NCBI GenBank assembly: GCA_945878875.1
Contig: CAMCUC010000014.1
Coordinates: forward strand, 1-56,911
DNA from: Rhizobium sp. Q54
GTDB lineage: Bacteria > Pseudomonadota > Alphaproteobacteria > Rhizobiales > Beijerinckiaceae
Direction of reading: 5' to 3'
Length of the DNA: 56,911 bases
A program made the position numbers and the translations under genes. The notes beneath the pieces were generated by a model that was not told the origin of the DNA, made no database searches, and was given only the letters and a program-made list of their open reading frames with translations. Shown here in pieces: positions 36,650-45,316 of the stretch (the stretch's first letter is position 1; every line of letters starts with the position of its first letter).

Positions 36650-37620
36650 GACGAGGAACGCCCCGCTGGCGGCACGCTTGTCGGGCGCGTTGCGGCCTGC
36701 TGCTCGAACGCGCCTTTCGCGACCTCCGCAACGCCCGCCAGCGTGCCCGCTACGCCCGCCATATCGAGCGGCATGATAAACGTCTTCTGGTTGGGGGAGC
36801 GGGCAAGCGCGTCAATGGCGCGCACATATTTCTCGGCGATGAAATAATTGATCGCGGCCTTGTCGCCGTTGGCGATGGCCTCGCTCATCATGCGGGTGGC
36901 GGTTGATTCGGCTTCAGCCTGACGCTCGCGCGCCTCGGCGTCCCGGAAGGCTGCCTCCTTGCGCCCTTCAGCGTCCAGAACCAGCGCCGCCTTCTTGCCC
37001 TCGGCGCGCAAAATCTCTGCCTGCCTGTGGCCCTCCGCCTCCAGAATGGCGGCGCGCTTTTCGCGCTCGGCCTTCATCTGACGGCCCATGGAATCGATCA
37101 AATCGCGCGGTGGCACGATATCCTTGATTTCGACGCGATTGGTCTTGATGCCCCATGGCTGGGCGGCGCTGTCGATCACGTTCAGCAGCCGCGTGTTGAT
37201 CTCGTCCCTGTGCGAGAGCAGCGCATCAAGATCCATCGAGCCCATCACGGTGCGGATGTTGGTCATGGTAAGGTTGAGCAAAGCCGATTGCAGATCGAAC
37301 ACTTCATAGGAGGCGCGCGCAGGATCGAGCACCTGAAAGAACAGCACGCCGTCCACCGCCACGGTGGCGTTGTCCTTGGTGATGACCTCCTGGGTCGGCA
37401 CGTCCAGCACCTGCTCCATCACGTTGATCTTGCGCCCGATGCGATCAATCCACGGCACGATCACGCCAAGGCCAGGGCGCAGCGTCTTGTAATACTTACC
37501 AAATCGCTCGACAGTATAGCCATAGCCCTGAGGCACCTGGCGCACGCCCATCAGCACCGAGATGAGCACGAAGACGACAATAGCCAAAGCAAACAGGCCG
37601 AAGCCGGAAAGCGTAATCAT
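36646..37620 (-). CDS. SPFH/stomatin-like protein (QmcA type)
   Basis: A 324-residue protein with one N-terminal transmembrane helix followed by an SPFH domain (VRQVPQGYGYTVERFGKYYKTLRPGL, IDRIGRKINVMEQVLDVPTQEV) and an Ala/Glu-rich coiled coil (AEREKRAAILEAEGHRQAEILRAEG). Such proteins form oligomeric membrane platforms that recruit proteases or chaperones. The start is the ATG at 37620: three codons further upstream is a TTG without a good ribosome-binding site. Coupled with the NfeD gene. Confidence 0.93.
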   Translation of the reverse strand: MITLSGFGLFALAIVVFVLISVLMGVRQVPQGYGYTVERFGKYYKTLRPGLGVIVPWIDRIGRKINVMEQVLDVPTQEVITKDNATVAVDGVLFFQVLDPARASYEVFDLQSALLNLTMTNIRTVMGSMDLDALLSHRDEINTRLLNVIDSAAQPWGIKTNRVEIKDIVPPRDLIDSMGRQMKAEREKRAAILEAEGHRQAEILRAEGKKAALVLDAEGRKEAAFRDAEARERQAEAESTATRMMSEAIANGDKAAINYFIAEKYVRAIDALARSPNQKTFIMPLDMAGVAGTLAGVAEVAKGAFEQQAATRPTSVPPAGRSSS

Positions 37621-37703
37621 GGGCGGCAAGCCTTATGTGATCGGCCAAAGAGGCGCAGCAACTAACATTCCTATTAGAAGGCGCGACCGTGTCCGCTGCA
37701 AGC

Positions 37704-37776
37704 CCAATCTTGGTCGCAACCTTGAGCGCAGACCAATCTTGAAGAATTCGCCAATCTGAAGAGATTCATCTTGAAG
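37704..37776. repeat. CCAATCTTG direct repeats in a divergent promoter region
   Basis: CCAATCT occurs at 37704-37710, 37733-37739 and 37751-37757, the first two followed by TG, and a degenerate TTCATCTTGAAG at 37765-37776. The repeats sit between the divergent SPFH and lytic transglycosylase genes. They could be operator sites, or the result of local duplication. Spacing between them is 29 then 18 bases. Confidence 0.4.
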
Positions 37777-37902
37777 CGTCCGCACTTTCCCGTTTTCGTG
37801 AACAGAATGGTCAACCAATCGGAAACGCTTTGGCTCTATCCTTTTTTAAAGCTGAGACAGACGTACCATTGCTGGCGGTCTGTCTGGCGCGTGGAGCAAG
37901 TG

Positions 37903-39210
37903 ATGCCTCGGGTAATGCCTGATTTTAAGCGTAAACTGGACGGGTTTGATTTTGAGCCGCGGCGCTTTCTGGCGCTCGTGACGCTCGTGGCGGCCGCCAC
38001 CCTTACCGCGCTGACGGCGAGCGCAACACCGGCGCACGCACAAGCGCAGAAGAAGCCAGCCGTCGCGCAACCGAACCCCGCGCAGGATAAAGAATTCCGT
38101 GCCTTTCTCGAGAGTCTTTGGCCGCAGGCGCAAAGCCGTAAGATTACGCGCACCACGTTCAACGCGGCGCTTGGCGATCTGACGCTTGATTCCTCGCTTG
38201 CAAAACAGACCGCCAAACAGGCTGAATTCGTAAAACCCGTGTGGAGCTACATCGCCGGAGCGGTGAGCGAGACGCGAATCAACCAGGGCCGACGCAAGGC
38301 GCAGGAGCAAAGCGCGCTTCTGGCGGAGGTTGAGCGCAGAACCGGCGTCGATCCCTATGTCGTGCTCGCGATCTGGGGCATGGAGACGAGCTATGGCGGC
38401 TTCACCGGCGACAAGAACGTTTTTCGCGCTTTGGCCACGCTCGCTTTCACCAGCGAGCGCAAGGACTTCTTCCGCGACGAATTGCTGACCGCCCTGCAAA
38501 TTCTGCAAGAGGGGCACGTGAAGCGTGAGCGCATGACCGGCTCTTGGGCGGGGGCCATGGGCCATACCCAATTCATGCCGTCGAGCTTCATGAAATTCGC
38601 CATGGATTATGATGGCGACGGCCACAAGGACATCTGGACGAACGTCGCCGACGCTCTGGCCTCCACCGGCAATTACCTCGCCCGGCACGGCTGGACCGCT
38701 GGCATGACGTGGGGCTACGAAGTCGTTCTGCCGCCAAATTTCGACGTCACGCCGCACGATCCCAAAGCCGTGCGCTCATTCCCGCAATGGGCCTCGCTTG
38801 GCGTGCGCCGGGCTGACGGCGTGCCCATGCCTGCTGGCGGCGAAGGCGCGCTTTTATTGCCTGCCGGCCGACGCGGGCCAGCCTTCGTGGTGACAAGCAA
38901 TTTCCGCGTGATCCGCTCCTACAATAATTCCGCCGCCTACATGCTGGGCGTGGCATTGCTGAGCGACCGGATTGCAGGCGCAGGACCGCTGGCGGGTCGC
39001 TGGCCGACCGACGACAAGCCATTGTCCACCAATCAGGCGATGGATATTCAACGGCAATTACAACGCCTTGGTTACCCCGTCGGCAAAATTGACGGACGCA
39101 TTGGCGAGCAAGTGCAGGCCGCTATCCGCGCCTACCAGTCGCGCGCGGGCATAATGGCCGACGGCTATGCTACACATGCCCTTCTTGAGCAGATGATTAA
39201 AACGCGCTGA
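37903..39210 (+). CDS. MltB-type lytic murein transglycosylase with PG-binding domain
   Basis: A 435-residue periplasmic enzyme that cleaves the glycan strand of peptidoglycan. A Sec signal peptide ends near ATPAHA. The catalytic Glu lies in LAIWGMETSYGGFTGDKN, followed by the family motif GSWAGAMGHTQFMPSS and DYDGDGHKDIW. A PG_binding_1 domain is at the C-terminus (IQRQLQRLGYPVGKIDGRIG). The ATG at 37903 was chosen because GGAG is seven bases upstream. It is followed by a DUF459 gene 17 bp later and then an L,D-transpeptidase, so the neighbourhood is devoted to the cell wall. Confidence 0.93.
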   Translation: MPRVMPDFKRKLDGFDFEPRRFLALVTLVAAATLTALTASATPAHAQAQKKPAVAQPNPAQDKEFRAFLESLWPQAQSRKITRTTFNAALGDLTLDSSLAKQTAKQAEFVKPVWSYIAGAVSETRINQGRRKAQEQSALLAEVERRTGVDPYVVLAIWGMETSYGGFTGDKNVFRALATLAFTSERKDFFRDELLTALQILQEGHVKRERMTGSWAGAMGHTQFMPSSFMKFAMDYDGDGHKDIWTNVADALASTGNYLARHGWTAGMTWGYEVVLPPNFDVTPHDPKAVRSFPQWASLGVRRADGVPMPAGGEGALLLPAGRRGPAFVVTSNFRVIRSYNNSAAYMLGVALLSDRIAGAGPLAGRWPTDDKPLSTNQAMDIQRQLQRLGYPVGKIDGRIGEQVQAAIRAYQSRAGIMADGYATHALLEQMIKTR

Positions 39211-39227
39211 CACGCTATGATGAATCC

Positions 39228-40541
39228 ATGCGACGCTATGCCGATCATAAGAGATTCATCACGCGCAGCCTGAAGGCGGGCGCATTTGTTGCGCTGGCGC
39301 TCCTAGCGCCGGCCTTGATGGCGAGCGCGCCCGCAAGCGCCCAAAGCGACGACGGGTCGGCTGCGGCCTATTGGAACCGCGAACGCGAGCGCATGCAAGC
39401 GCAGACGCGCCCGGCGCGCGTTGTGCAGCGCCCAACCCATCTCATTCGTCGCGCAGCTCCGAGGCGCGGCTATGTGCGCGAAGAAGGCGAAATCGGCGCG
39501 CTGCAGAGCGGCCCGGCCTCCGAGATCGAGGCCGCCGACGGCACGCGGCCCACGCCCTATGTCGAGGCGACCGCCCCTGCGGCGCCCGTTCAGGGTCCGG
39601 GCTTCACTATTGCAGTTCTGGGCGACAATATCGGCTTCATGCTCGCGCAAGGCCTGCAGGAGAGCTTCGCCAGCCAACCCAACGTGACGATTTTGCGCAA
39701 GGCGCGCGAGAACACCGGCCTGGTGCGCGACGATTATTTTGACTGGATAAAAGCCGCGCGCGAACTGACGGCATCGCCCGAAAAGATCGACGCTATCATT
39801 CTGACGCTCGGCAGCAATGACAGACAGGCGCTGCGCGACGGCACGGCCCCGGTTGATCCGCGCATGCCGCGCTGGCGCGAGATTTATACGGCGCGCGCAC
39901 AAGCTCTCGCCAGTGTTTTGCGCGAGAAAAACATCCCGCTGATCTGGGTCGGCATGCCGGTGATGAGGAACGAGCGGCTGTCCAACGGCCTGCTCGAACT
40001 GAACGAAATCTTTCGCGACGCCGCCGGACAGAACGGCGCAACCTATATCGACGTTTGGGAAGCTTTCGTCGACGACCGTCAGCAATTCACGGTCTACGGC
40101 CCCGATCTGAACGGCGCCATCACGCGGCTGCGCACGGGCGACGGCGTGCATTTCACACGTGCGGGCGCCCGCAAGCTCGCCTATTTCGTCGAGGGTGATT
40201 TAAAGCGCCTGATCGAGCGTAAAGCGCAGGAGCAAAGGCCAGCAGACACTCCCATCCCTTTGGTGCCGGACGGCTCGCAGCAGATCGCCATTCCCCTGCC
40301 CGCCGCATCACCCGCCATCGTCATTCCCGTGCGCCCCGACAAAGGTCCGGTGCTGCCGCTGACGGGAATCGCCATGTCGCCGGGCGGCGAACTGGCGGGA
40401 AGCCCGCGCCAAATCGATCAGCGCGACCAGGAATCGCGCGCCATCGTCGAGCAAGTCCTGATCGAAGGACGCCCCGCAGAAGCCAGCCCCGGCCGGGCGG
40501 ATGATTTCCGCTGGCCCCGCAAAGGGGCGAGCGGGCAGTAG
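39228..40541 (+). CDS. SGNH/GDSL-family hydrolase with DUF459 domain
   Basis: A 437-residue secreted protein with a signal peptide (ends near APASA). The central DUF459 domain has a modified SGNH pattern: AVLGDNIGFMLAQGL replaces the usual GDS block, IILTLGSNDRQAL carries the Gly-Asn-Asp motif, and DGVHFTRAGARKLA supplies the DxxH catalytic pair. The N-terminal Arg-rich and C-terminal Pro-rich linkers are low complexity. Related domains cut O-acetyl or ester groups, possibly on peptidoglycan or surface glycans. The position of the usual Ser nucleophile reads Asp-Asn, so activity is uncertain. The gene lies directly after the transglycosylase gene. Confidence 0.8.
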   Translation: MRRYADHKRFITRSLKAGAFVALALLAPALMASAPASAQSDDGSAAAYWNRERERMQAQTRPARVVQRPTHLIRRAAPRRGYVREEGEIGALQSGPASEIEAADGTRPTPYVEATAPAAPVQGPGFTIAVLGDNIGFMLAQGLQESFASQPNVTILRKARENTGLVRDDYFDWIKAARELTASPEKIDAIILTLGSNDRQALRDGTAPVDPRMPRWREIYTARAQALASVLREKNIPLIWVGMPVMRNERLSNGLLELNEIFRDAAGQNGATYIDVWEAFVDDRQQFTVYGPDLNGAITRLRTGDGVHFTRAGARKLAYFVEGDLKRLIERKAQEQRPADTPIPLVPDGSQQIAIPLPAASPAIVIPVRPDKGPVLPLTGIAMSPGGELAGSPRQIDQRDQESRAIVEQVLIEGRPAEASPGRADDFRWPRKGASGQ

Positions 40542-40552
40542 TCAGTAGAAAA

Positions 40553-40636
40553 CCCCTCATCCGTCACGCTCCGCGCGCCACCTTCTCCACTTGCGGGCGA
40601 AGGTGGCGTTTGCGTCAGCAAACGACGGATGAGGGG
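40553..40636. repeat. CCCTCATCCG intergenic palindromic element, copy 3
   Basis: A perfect 13-base inverted repeat, CCCCTCATCCGTC (40553-40565) and GACGGATGAGGGG (40624-40636), encloses CACCTTCTCC and AAGGTGGCG arms. It shares arms and the CGCGCCACCTTCTCC block with the copy at 19715-19838. It occupies the gap after the DUF459 gene. Confidence 0.85.
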
Positions 40637-40743
40637 CTCTTCCCTAATCCTGCTGCCTAATGCCCTCTCCCTACTCCCAAAGCTCCAGGAACATTTCGCC
40701 AGTGGCTTCGTTCTCGCCCATGTCTCCGACAAGGGGTTTAGCG

Positions 40744-41337
40744 ATGCATTCCATGCGGGCGCCATGCCTTGTTCTGGCATTTGCTTTCATATCCTCCAGC
40801 GCCGCAGCACAAGGGCCGCGCGCCAGTTTTACGCCACGTCCGCAATCTCTGCCGCTCGAAGAAACCTTTGCGCCGCAGCGTTCTTACGCGCCCACGCGCA
40901 TGCTCGTCACCGATCCCACGGGACAAAAGGCGGGCTCCGTCACCATCGACACCAATCAGCGCGCGCTTTATCTGTCGCTGGGGGGCGGTCAGGCGATCCG
41001 CTACGGCGTCGGCGTCGGGCGCGCGGGCTTTGAATGGCGCGGACGCGCACATGTTGGCCGCAAGGCGGAATGGCCCTCGTGGACGCCGCCAGCGGCAATG
41101 CTGAAGCGCCGACCCGATCTGCCGCGCTTTATGAACGGCGGCATCAACAACCCGCTCGGCGCCCGCGCGCTCTATCTCTACAACGGCGGTCGCGACACGC
41201 TGTTTCGCATCCATGGAACTAACGAGCCGTGGACCATCGGCCAGGCGGTCTCTTCGGGCTGTATTCGCATGATGAACGACGACGTGATGGACCTATATTC
41301 GCGCGTGCGCGTTGGTGCTTCAGTGCGAATGATTTGA
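40744..41337 (+). CDS. L,D-transpeptidase (YkuD domain)
   Basis: A 197-residue secreted YkuD enzyme that forms or exchanges 3-3 cross-links or attaches proteins to peptidoglycan. A short signal peptide (LVLAFAFISSSAAAQ) starts the protein. The catalytic segment IHGTNEPWTIGQAVSSGCIRMMNDDV has the conserved His and Cys. The start at ATG 40744 follows GGGG at a good distance. It lies third in a run of cell-wall genes, separated from DUF459 by a palindromic repeat. Confidence 0.92.
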   Translation: MHSMRAPCLVLAFAFISSSAAAQGPRASFTPRPQSLPLEETFAPQRSYAPTRMLVTDPTGQKAGSVTIDTNQRALYLSLGGGQAIRYGVGVGRAGFEWRGRAHVGRKAEWPSWTPPAAMLKRRPDLPRFMNGGINNPLGARALYLYNGGRDTLFRIHGTNEPWTIGQAVSSGCIRMMNDDVMDLYSRVRVGASVRMI

Positions 41338-41417
41338 ATCCCCCCTTCGTCGCCGACTCCAGAGCGTGGACCTATCGCCCCCCAGCCTTCCATGCTCCAG
41401 AGTCGGCGGCGATCCTT

Positions 41418-41741
41418 TTATCTCGTGACGGCACGCAGCCAGTCGAGATATCTGGAATCGCCCTCAGCTATGTCGAGGCGCAAGATCTCGGGCGTGTCAT
41501 AGGGATGCACGTCGCGGATTGCTGTCGCCAGAGCCTCGTAATCTGCGCTTTTGATCTTCATCGTCAGCATCAGCTCGGGCGCGCTGGTGCGCTCGCCTTC
41601 CCACACATAATGGCTCTCGATGGCGGCAACCTGCACGCAGGCCGCCAGCTTCAAATCAAGCGCGCGGGCGATAATGAGATCAGCCGCCTGCCGCGTATCG
41701 ACGCTCGTCATCAGCAACGAGAATGGCGAAGCCTGCTCCAT
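41418..41741 (-). CDS. cutA: CutA1 family divalent-cation tolerance protein
   Basis: A 107-residue ferredoxin-like protein with the CutA signature AACVQVAAIESHYVWEGERTSAPELMLTMK and DVHPYDTPEILRL. CutA trimers are stable, widely conserved and implicated in metal tolerance and protein anchoring. The true function is debated. It is the last gene after hemH with a four-base gap (hemH stop 41746), so the two are co-transcribed. Confidence 0.93.
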   Translation of the reverse strand: MEQASPFSLLMTSVDTRQAADLIIARALDLKLAACVQVAAIESHYVWEGERTSAPELMLTMKIKSADYEALATAIRDVHPYDTPEILRLDIAEGDSRYLDWLRAVTR

Positions 41742-41745
41742 TGTT

Positions 41746-42807
41746 TCAGATCCAGCCCTGAAGCTCCCGCGCGACCACGGCCTGCAGCACCGCCATGCCT
41801 TGCGGGCTGTCGTTGAGGCAATCTATGCGCGCGAAATCTTCGCCGCCGTGTTCAACAAAATACTCGCGGTTCTCAATGCCAATTTCCTCGATGGTCTCAA
41901 GGCAATCGGCGGTAAAGCCCGGCGTGACGACGGCGACGCTCTTGACGCCCTTGTCGCCCAGCGCTTTCAGAGTCGTGTCGGTGGCGGGCTCCAGCCATTT
42001 GGCGGGGCCAAAGCGCGACTGGAACGTCATCAGCAAACGCTCGGGCGACATTTGCAGCTTCTCGCGCAGCAGCCGCGTAGTCTTCGCGCAATGGCAATAA
42101 TAGGGATCGCCCTTGTCAAAATAGCTTTGCGGAATGCCGTGATACGAGGCCATGATGATCTCCGGCTCAAAATCAAGCGCGGCCAGTTGCACGCGCATAG
42201 AATCGGCCAGAGCATCGATGTATGCGGGATCGTCATGCCAGGGCGGGGCAATGCGCACCGCCGGCTGCCAGCGCATCGCCTTCAAGGCGTCGAAGGTCTT
42301 GTCGGCGACGGTCGCGCTCGTGGCCGCCGCATATTGCGGATAAAGCGGCACAACGAGAATGCGCTCGCAGCCCTGGCTCTGAAGCGCCAGAATGCGCGAG
42401 GCGATGGACGGGTTGCCGTAACGCATCGCCCAGTCCACGACCACGGGGCGCGCGGTCTCGCCCAATCCGGCCTGCGCCACCCATGCAGCGAGCTTGTCAG
42501 ATTGCGACCGGGTGATGGTGCGCAGCGGCCCTTCGTTCAGCTCCCGATTCCAGATCGAATCATAATCCTTGCCCTTGCGACCCGGCCGCGTGGTCAGGAT
42601 GATGAGATTGAGCAGCGGCCACCAGATCGCGCGCGGCGTCTCGATAACCCGGCGATCGGAGAGAAACTCCTTCAAATACCGGCGCATGGACCAATAATCG
42701 GTGGCGTCCGGGGTGCCCAGATTGACCAGCAGCACGCCCACTTTGCCAAACGCAACCGGGGGGTGCCCAGCTGGCGGCGCGCCGCCTGATTCCATATTCC
42801 GCATCAT
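41746..42807 (-). CDS. hemH: ferrochelatase
   Basis: A 353-residue enzyme that inserts iron into protoporphyrin IX. It has VGVLLVNLGTPDATDYWSMRRYLKEFL at the N-terminus, SYHGIPQSYFDKGDPYYCHC with the metal-binding His, and FQSRFGPAKWLEP near the C-terminus. The ATG at 42807 has CGGAG five bases upstream. A longer frame that begins at 42978 overlaps the divergent transporter start and is rejected. Linked to cutA downstream. Confidence 0.95.
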   Translation of the reverse strand: MMRNMESGGAPPAGHPPVAFGKVGVLLVNLGTPDATDYWSMRRYLKEFLSDRRVIETPRAIWWPLLNLIILTTRPGRKGKDYDSIWNRELNEGPLRTITRSQSDKLAAWVAQAGLGETARPVVVDWAMRYGNPSIASRILALQSQGCERILVVPLYPQYAAATSATVADKTFDALKAMRWQPAVRIAPPWHDDPAYIDALADSMRVQLAALDFEPEIIMASYHGIPQSYFDKGDPYYCHCAKTTRLLREKLQMSPERLLMTFQSRFGPAKWLEPATDTTLKALGDKGVKSVAVVTPGFTADCLETIEEIGIENREYFVEHGGEDFARIDCLNDSPQGMAVLQAVVARELQGWI

Positions 42808-42976
42808 CAAACTCCGTGACGCATAGGTTCTAATGCGCGCGGAGCCCGGCGCCAATGAGACAAAACAGGCCACAGGCGGGCGCCCCTGTTGAGGTCTGGC
42901 GTGAATGTGCGCACAATACGCGGAAAAGCCGGTGGGAAAACCACTGAGCGGGCGGAGAATTAAACGGAAAAAGCGC

Positions 42977-44257
42977 ATGGTATGGATTGAGCAGGCGCTT
43001 CAGCGCACGACCGGAGCAAAGCCTTCAGAAATGCGGGCGGTCGTTTGGTCGTTCGGCTATTTCTTCTTTCTGCTCGCTTCCTATTTCGTGCTGCGTCCGC
43101 TGCGCGACGAGATGGGCGTGGCTGCTGGGCGCGACTATCTGCAATGGCTGTTCACGGCGACCTTTTTCGTGATGCTTGCAGTCTCGCCGGTCTACGCCTT
43201 TGCGGTGGGGCGCTTGCCGCGCGCGCGATTTATTCCCTTCGTCTATCAATTCTTCGTCGCCAATCTCGCGCTGTTTTGGCTGGCGCTGCAATACGATTTC
43301 TTTCGCGCCGAAACCGCGCGTGTGTTTTTCGTCTGGGTCAGCGTTTTCAACCTGTTTGCGGTGTCGGTGTTCTGGTCGTTCATGGCCGATATCTTCCACA
43401 CTGAACAGGGCAAGCGCCTGTTTGGATTCATCGCAGCGGGCGGCACTGCGGGCACGCTGCTTGGATCGGCGGCCACCGTCACTCTGGCCGAGCGGCTTGG
43501 AACCGCAAACCTGCTGATCGTGGCCGGAATATTGCTGGAGCTGGCGATTTTATGCGCCATGGCGCTGGAGCGCGCTTCGCCCCGGCGTGAAGAAACCGCC
43601 GCGCCGCAGACTGATCTTGATGGAAAGGGCGGCGTGTTCGATGGCTTCATGCTGATTGCGCGCTCACCCTATCTGGCGGGCATCGCGCTTTGGGTCGCGC
43701 TGTTGTCGCTGGCGGGAACCTTCCTTTACTTTATGCAGCAGGACGTGGTGCGCGCCGCCTCGCAAGACCCCGCCGTGCGCACGCGTATGTTCGCTACCAT
43801 GGACCTTGCCGCTAATCTGCTCACGCTGGGGCTGCAATTTCTCGTCACCGGCGCGATCATCAAACGCATAGGCGCGGGAGCGTCCGCCGCGATTCTGCCG
43901 CTGATTTTCGCCGCAGGATTCGCCGCACTGCTTGTCGCGCCGACGCTTGCGATCATCATCGCGTTCCAGGCGTTGCAGCGCACGGCCAACTTTGCGTTTT
44001 CAAATCCGGCGCGCGAGATTTTCTTCACCTCCGTCAGCCGCGATGAAAAATACAAGGCCAAGAACCTGATTGACGTCGCCGTGTTTCGCGGCGGCGACGT
44101 TATCTGGTCATGGTCGTTCACTGGCCTGCGCGCCCTGGGCTTCAGCATGTCAGGCATCGCGGCGATCGCGATTCCACTGATGCTGGGCTGGTGCGCGTTG
44201 GCGCTTGCATTGGGCCGCGCACAAGACAAGCGCGCCGCCGTTAAAGAGGGAGCCTAG
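42977..44257 (+). CDS. NTP/NDP exchange-like (TlcC-type) membrane transporter
   Basis: A 426-residue membrane protein with about twelve helices. It begins WIEQALQRTTGAKPSEMRAVVWSFGYFFFLLASYFVLRPLRDE; the motif FVLRPLRDEMG is typical of MFS-fold ATP/ADP antiporter-like proteins (NTP/NDP exchange transporters). KLxFGFIAAGGTAGTLLGS-like GKRLFGFIAAGGTAG and KYKAKNLIDV are further conserved segments. Free-living bacteria use members of this group for unknown substrates. The ATG 42977 begins the family's usual N-terminus. It heads a two-gene unit with an aldo/keto reductase, 4 bp apart. Confidence 0.75.
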   Translation: MVWIEQALQRTTGAKPSEMRAVVWSFGYFFFLLASYFVLRPLRDEMGVAAGRDYLQWLFTATFFVMLAVSPVYAFAVGRLPRARFIPFVYQFFVANLALFWLALQYDFFRAETARVFFVWVSVFNLFAVSVFWSFMADIFHTEQGKRLFGFIAAGGTAGTLLGSAATVTLAERLGTANLLIVAGILLELAILCAMALERASPRREETAAPQTDLDGKGGVFDGFMLIARSPYLAGIALWVALLSLAGTFLYFMQQDVVRAASQDPAVRTRMFATMDLAANLLTLGLQFLVTGAIIKRIGAGASAAILPLIFAAGFAALLVAPTLAIIIAFQALQRTANFAFSNPAREIFFTSVSRDEKYKAKNLIDVAVFRGGDVIWSWSFTGLRALGFSMSGIAAIAIPLMLGWCALALALGRAQDKRAAVKEGA

Positions 44258-44261
44258 AATC

Positions 44262-45191
44262 ATGACGCATGCTTTCAGCCACTTCACCCGTCGGCACGCC
44301 TTAAGCCTTGGCGCAGGCGCCGCACTGGCCGGATATTTACCGGAAAGTGTTCTGGCGCAGGGGGCTTTGCTCGCGCGCAAAATCCCGAGTTCGGGGGAAA
44401 TGCTGCCCTCCATCGGCATCGGCACCGCAATCATTTTCGACTTCGAGAACGATTACGCCAAATTCGACGAACGCGCAGAAGTGTTGAAAGCACTTGTGGC
44501 GGGTGGCGGGAAACTCATCGACACAGCCCCCTCTTATGGCAAGGCGGAGAACCGGCTCGGCGACTTGTTCGCCGCCACGAGCCTTCGCGACAAAGTGTTT
44601 CTGGCCACCAAAGTACGCGTGGCCGACCGCGCCGCCAGCGAGGCGGAAATGAAGGCCTCATTTGAAAAACTGAAAACAAAAAGCGTTGAGCTGATGCAAT
44701 TGCACAATGTGCGCGATCCCGATCAAAGCCTCGATCTTTACCGCGAATGGAAGGCGCAGGGACTTTGCAAATATGTGGGCGTCACGTCCTCATTTGATCG
44801 CGATTACGCCGCCGTCGAGGCCTGCGTGCGGCGCGAGAAGCCGGACTTTTTCCAGATTGATTATTCCATGGTTGACCGCAATTCCGAAGAGCGGCTTATC
44901 CCCGCCGCAGCCGACGCCGGTTGCGCGATCCTGACCAATTTGCCGTTCGGGCGCGGGCGTTTCTTCAAGGCGGTCGCGGGCAAGCCACTGCCCGAATACG
45001 CCAAAGAGATCGACGCGACGAGCTGGGCGCAATTCGCGCTGAAATGGCTGCTCGGCAATCTCGCTATCACCGCCGTGATTCCAGGCACCGACAAGCCGCA
45101 ATACATGGTCGACAATTTGAAAGCCGGCATGGGCCGCCTGCCGGACGCCGCCATGCGCAAGAAAATGGTAGCGACGATAGAGGGGTTTTGA
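44262..45191 (+). CDS. Tat-exported aldo/keto reductase
   Basis: A 309-residue aldo/keto reductase with an N-terminal twin-arginine-like signal (TRRHALSLGAGAALAG). Catalytic tetrad landmarks are LIDTAPSYGKAENRLG (Asp and Tyr), FLATKVR (Lys) and MQLHNVRD (His). An N-terminal Tat signal implies a folded periplasmic reductase, presumably loaded with NADPH in the cytoplasm. The substrate is unknown. It lies four bases after the stop of the transporter, so the two act together. Confidence 0.87.
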   Translation: MTHAFSHFTRRHALSLGAGAALAGYLPESVLAQGALLARKIPSSGEMLPSIGIGTAIIFDFENDYAKFDERAEVLKALVAGGGKLIDTAPSYGKAENRLGDLFAATSLRDKVFLATKVRVADRAASEAEMKASFEKLKTKSVELMQLHNVRDPDQSLDLYREWKAQGLCKYVGVTSSFDRDYAAVEACVRREKPDFFQIDYSMVDRNSEERLIPAAADAGCAILTNLPFGRGRFFKAVAGKPLPEYAKEIDATSWAQFALKWLLGNLAITAVIPGTDKPQYMVDNLKAGMGRLPDAAMRKKMVATIEGF

Positions 45192-45230
45192 GACGCGCTG
45201 CGATGGGGATGCAGGGGCGTCGCCAATGCC

Positions 45231-45310
45231 GTCATCCCGGCGAAGGCCGGGATCCACGTCAGGCTACGAGCTCGCGGCCTGACGTGGATGGCGGCCTTCG
45301 CCGCCATGAC
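45231..45310. repeat. GTCATCCCGG intergenic palindromic element, copy 2
   Basis: An 80-base imperfect palindrome: GTCATCCCGGCGAAGGCCGG starts at 45231, and its partner ends at 45310 with GGCGGCCTTCGCCGCCATGAC. Two CC/GG positions are changed to GG/CC in the second arm. ATCCACGTCAGGC and GCCTGACGTGGAT form the inner stem. It shares the outer block with the copy at 27835-27942. Confidence 0.8.
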
Positions 45311-45316
45311 GCAGCG

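Noticed and set aside
41620..42789. 389-residue forward frame opposite hemH
   Set aside because: Shadow of ferrochelatase, which has all its conserved motifs on the reverse strand.
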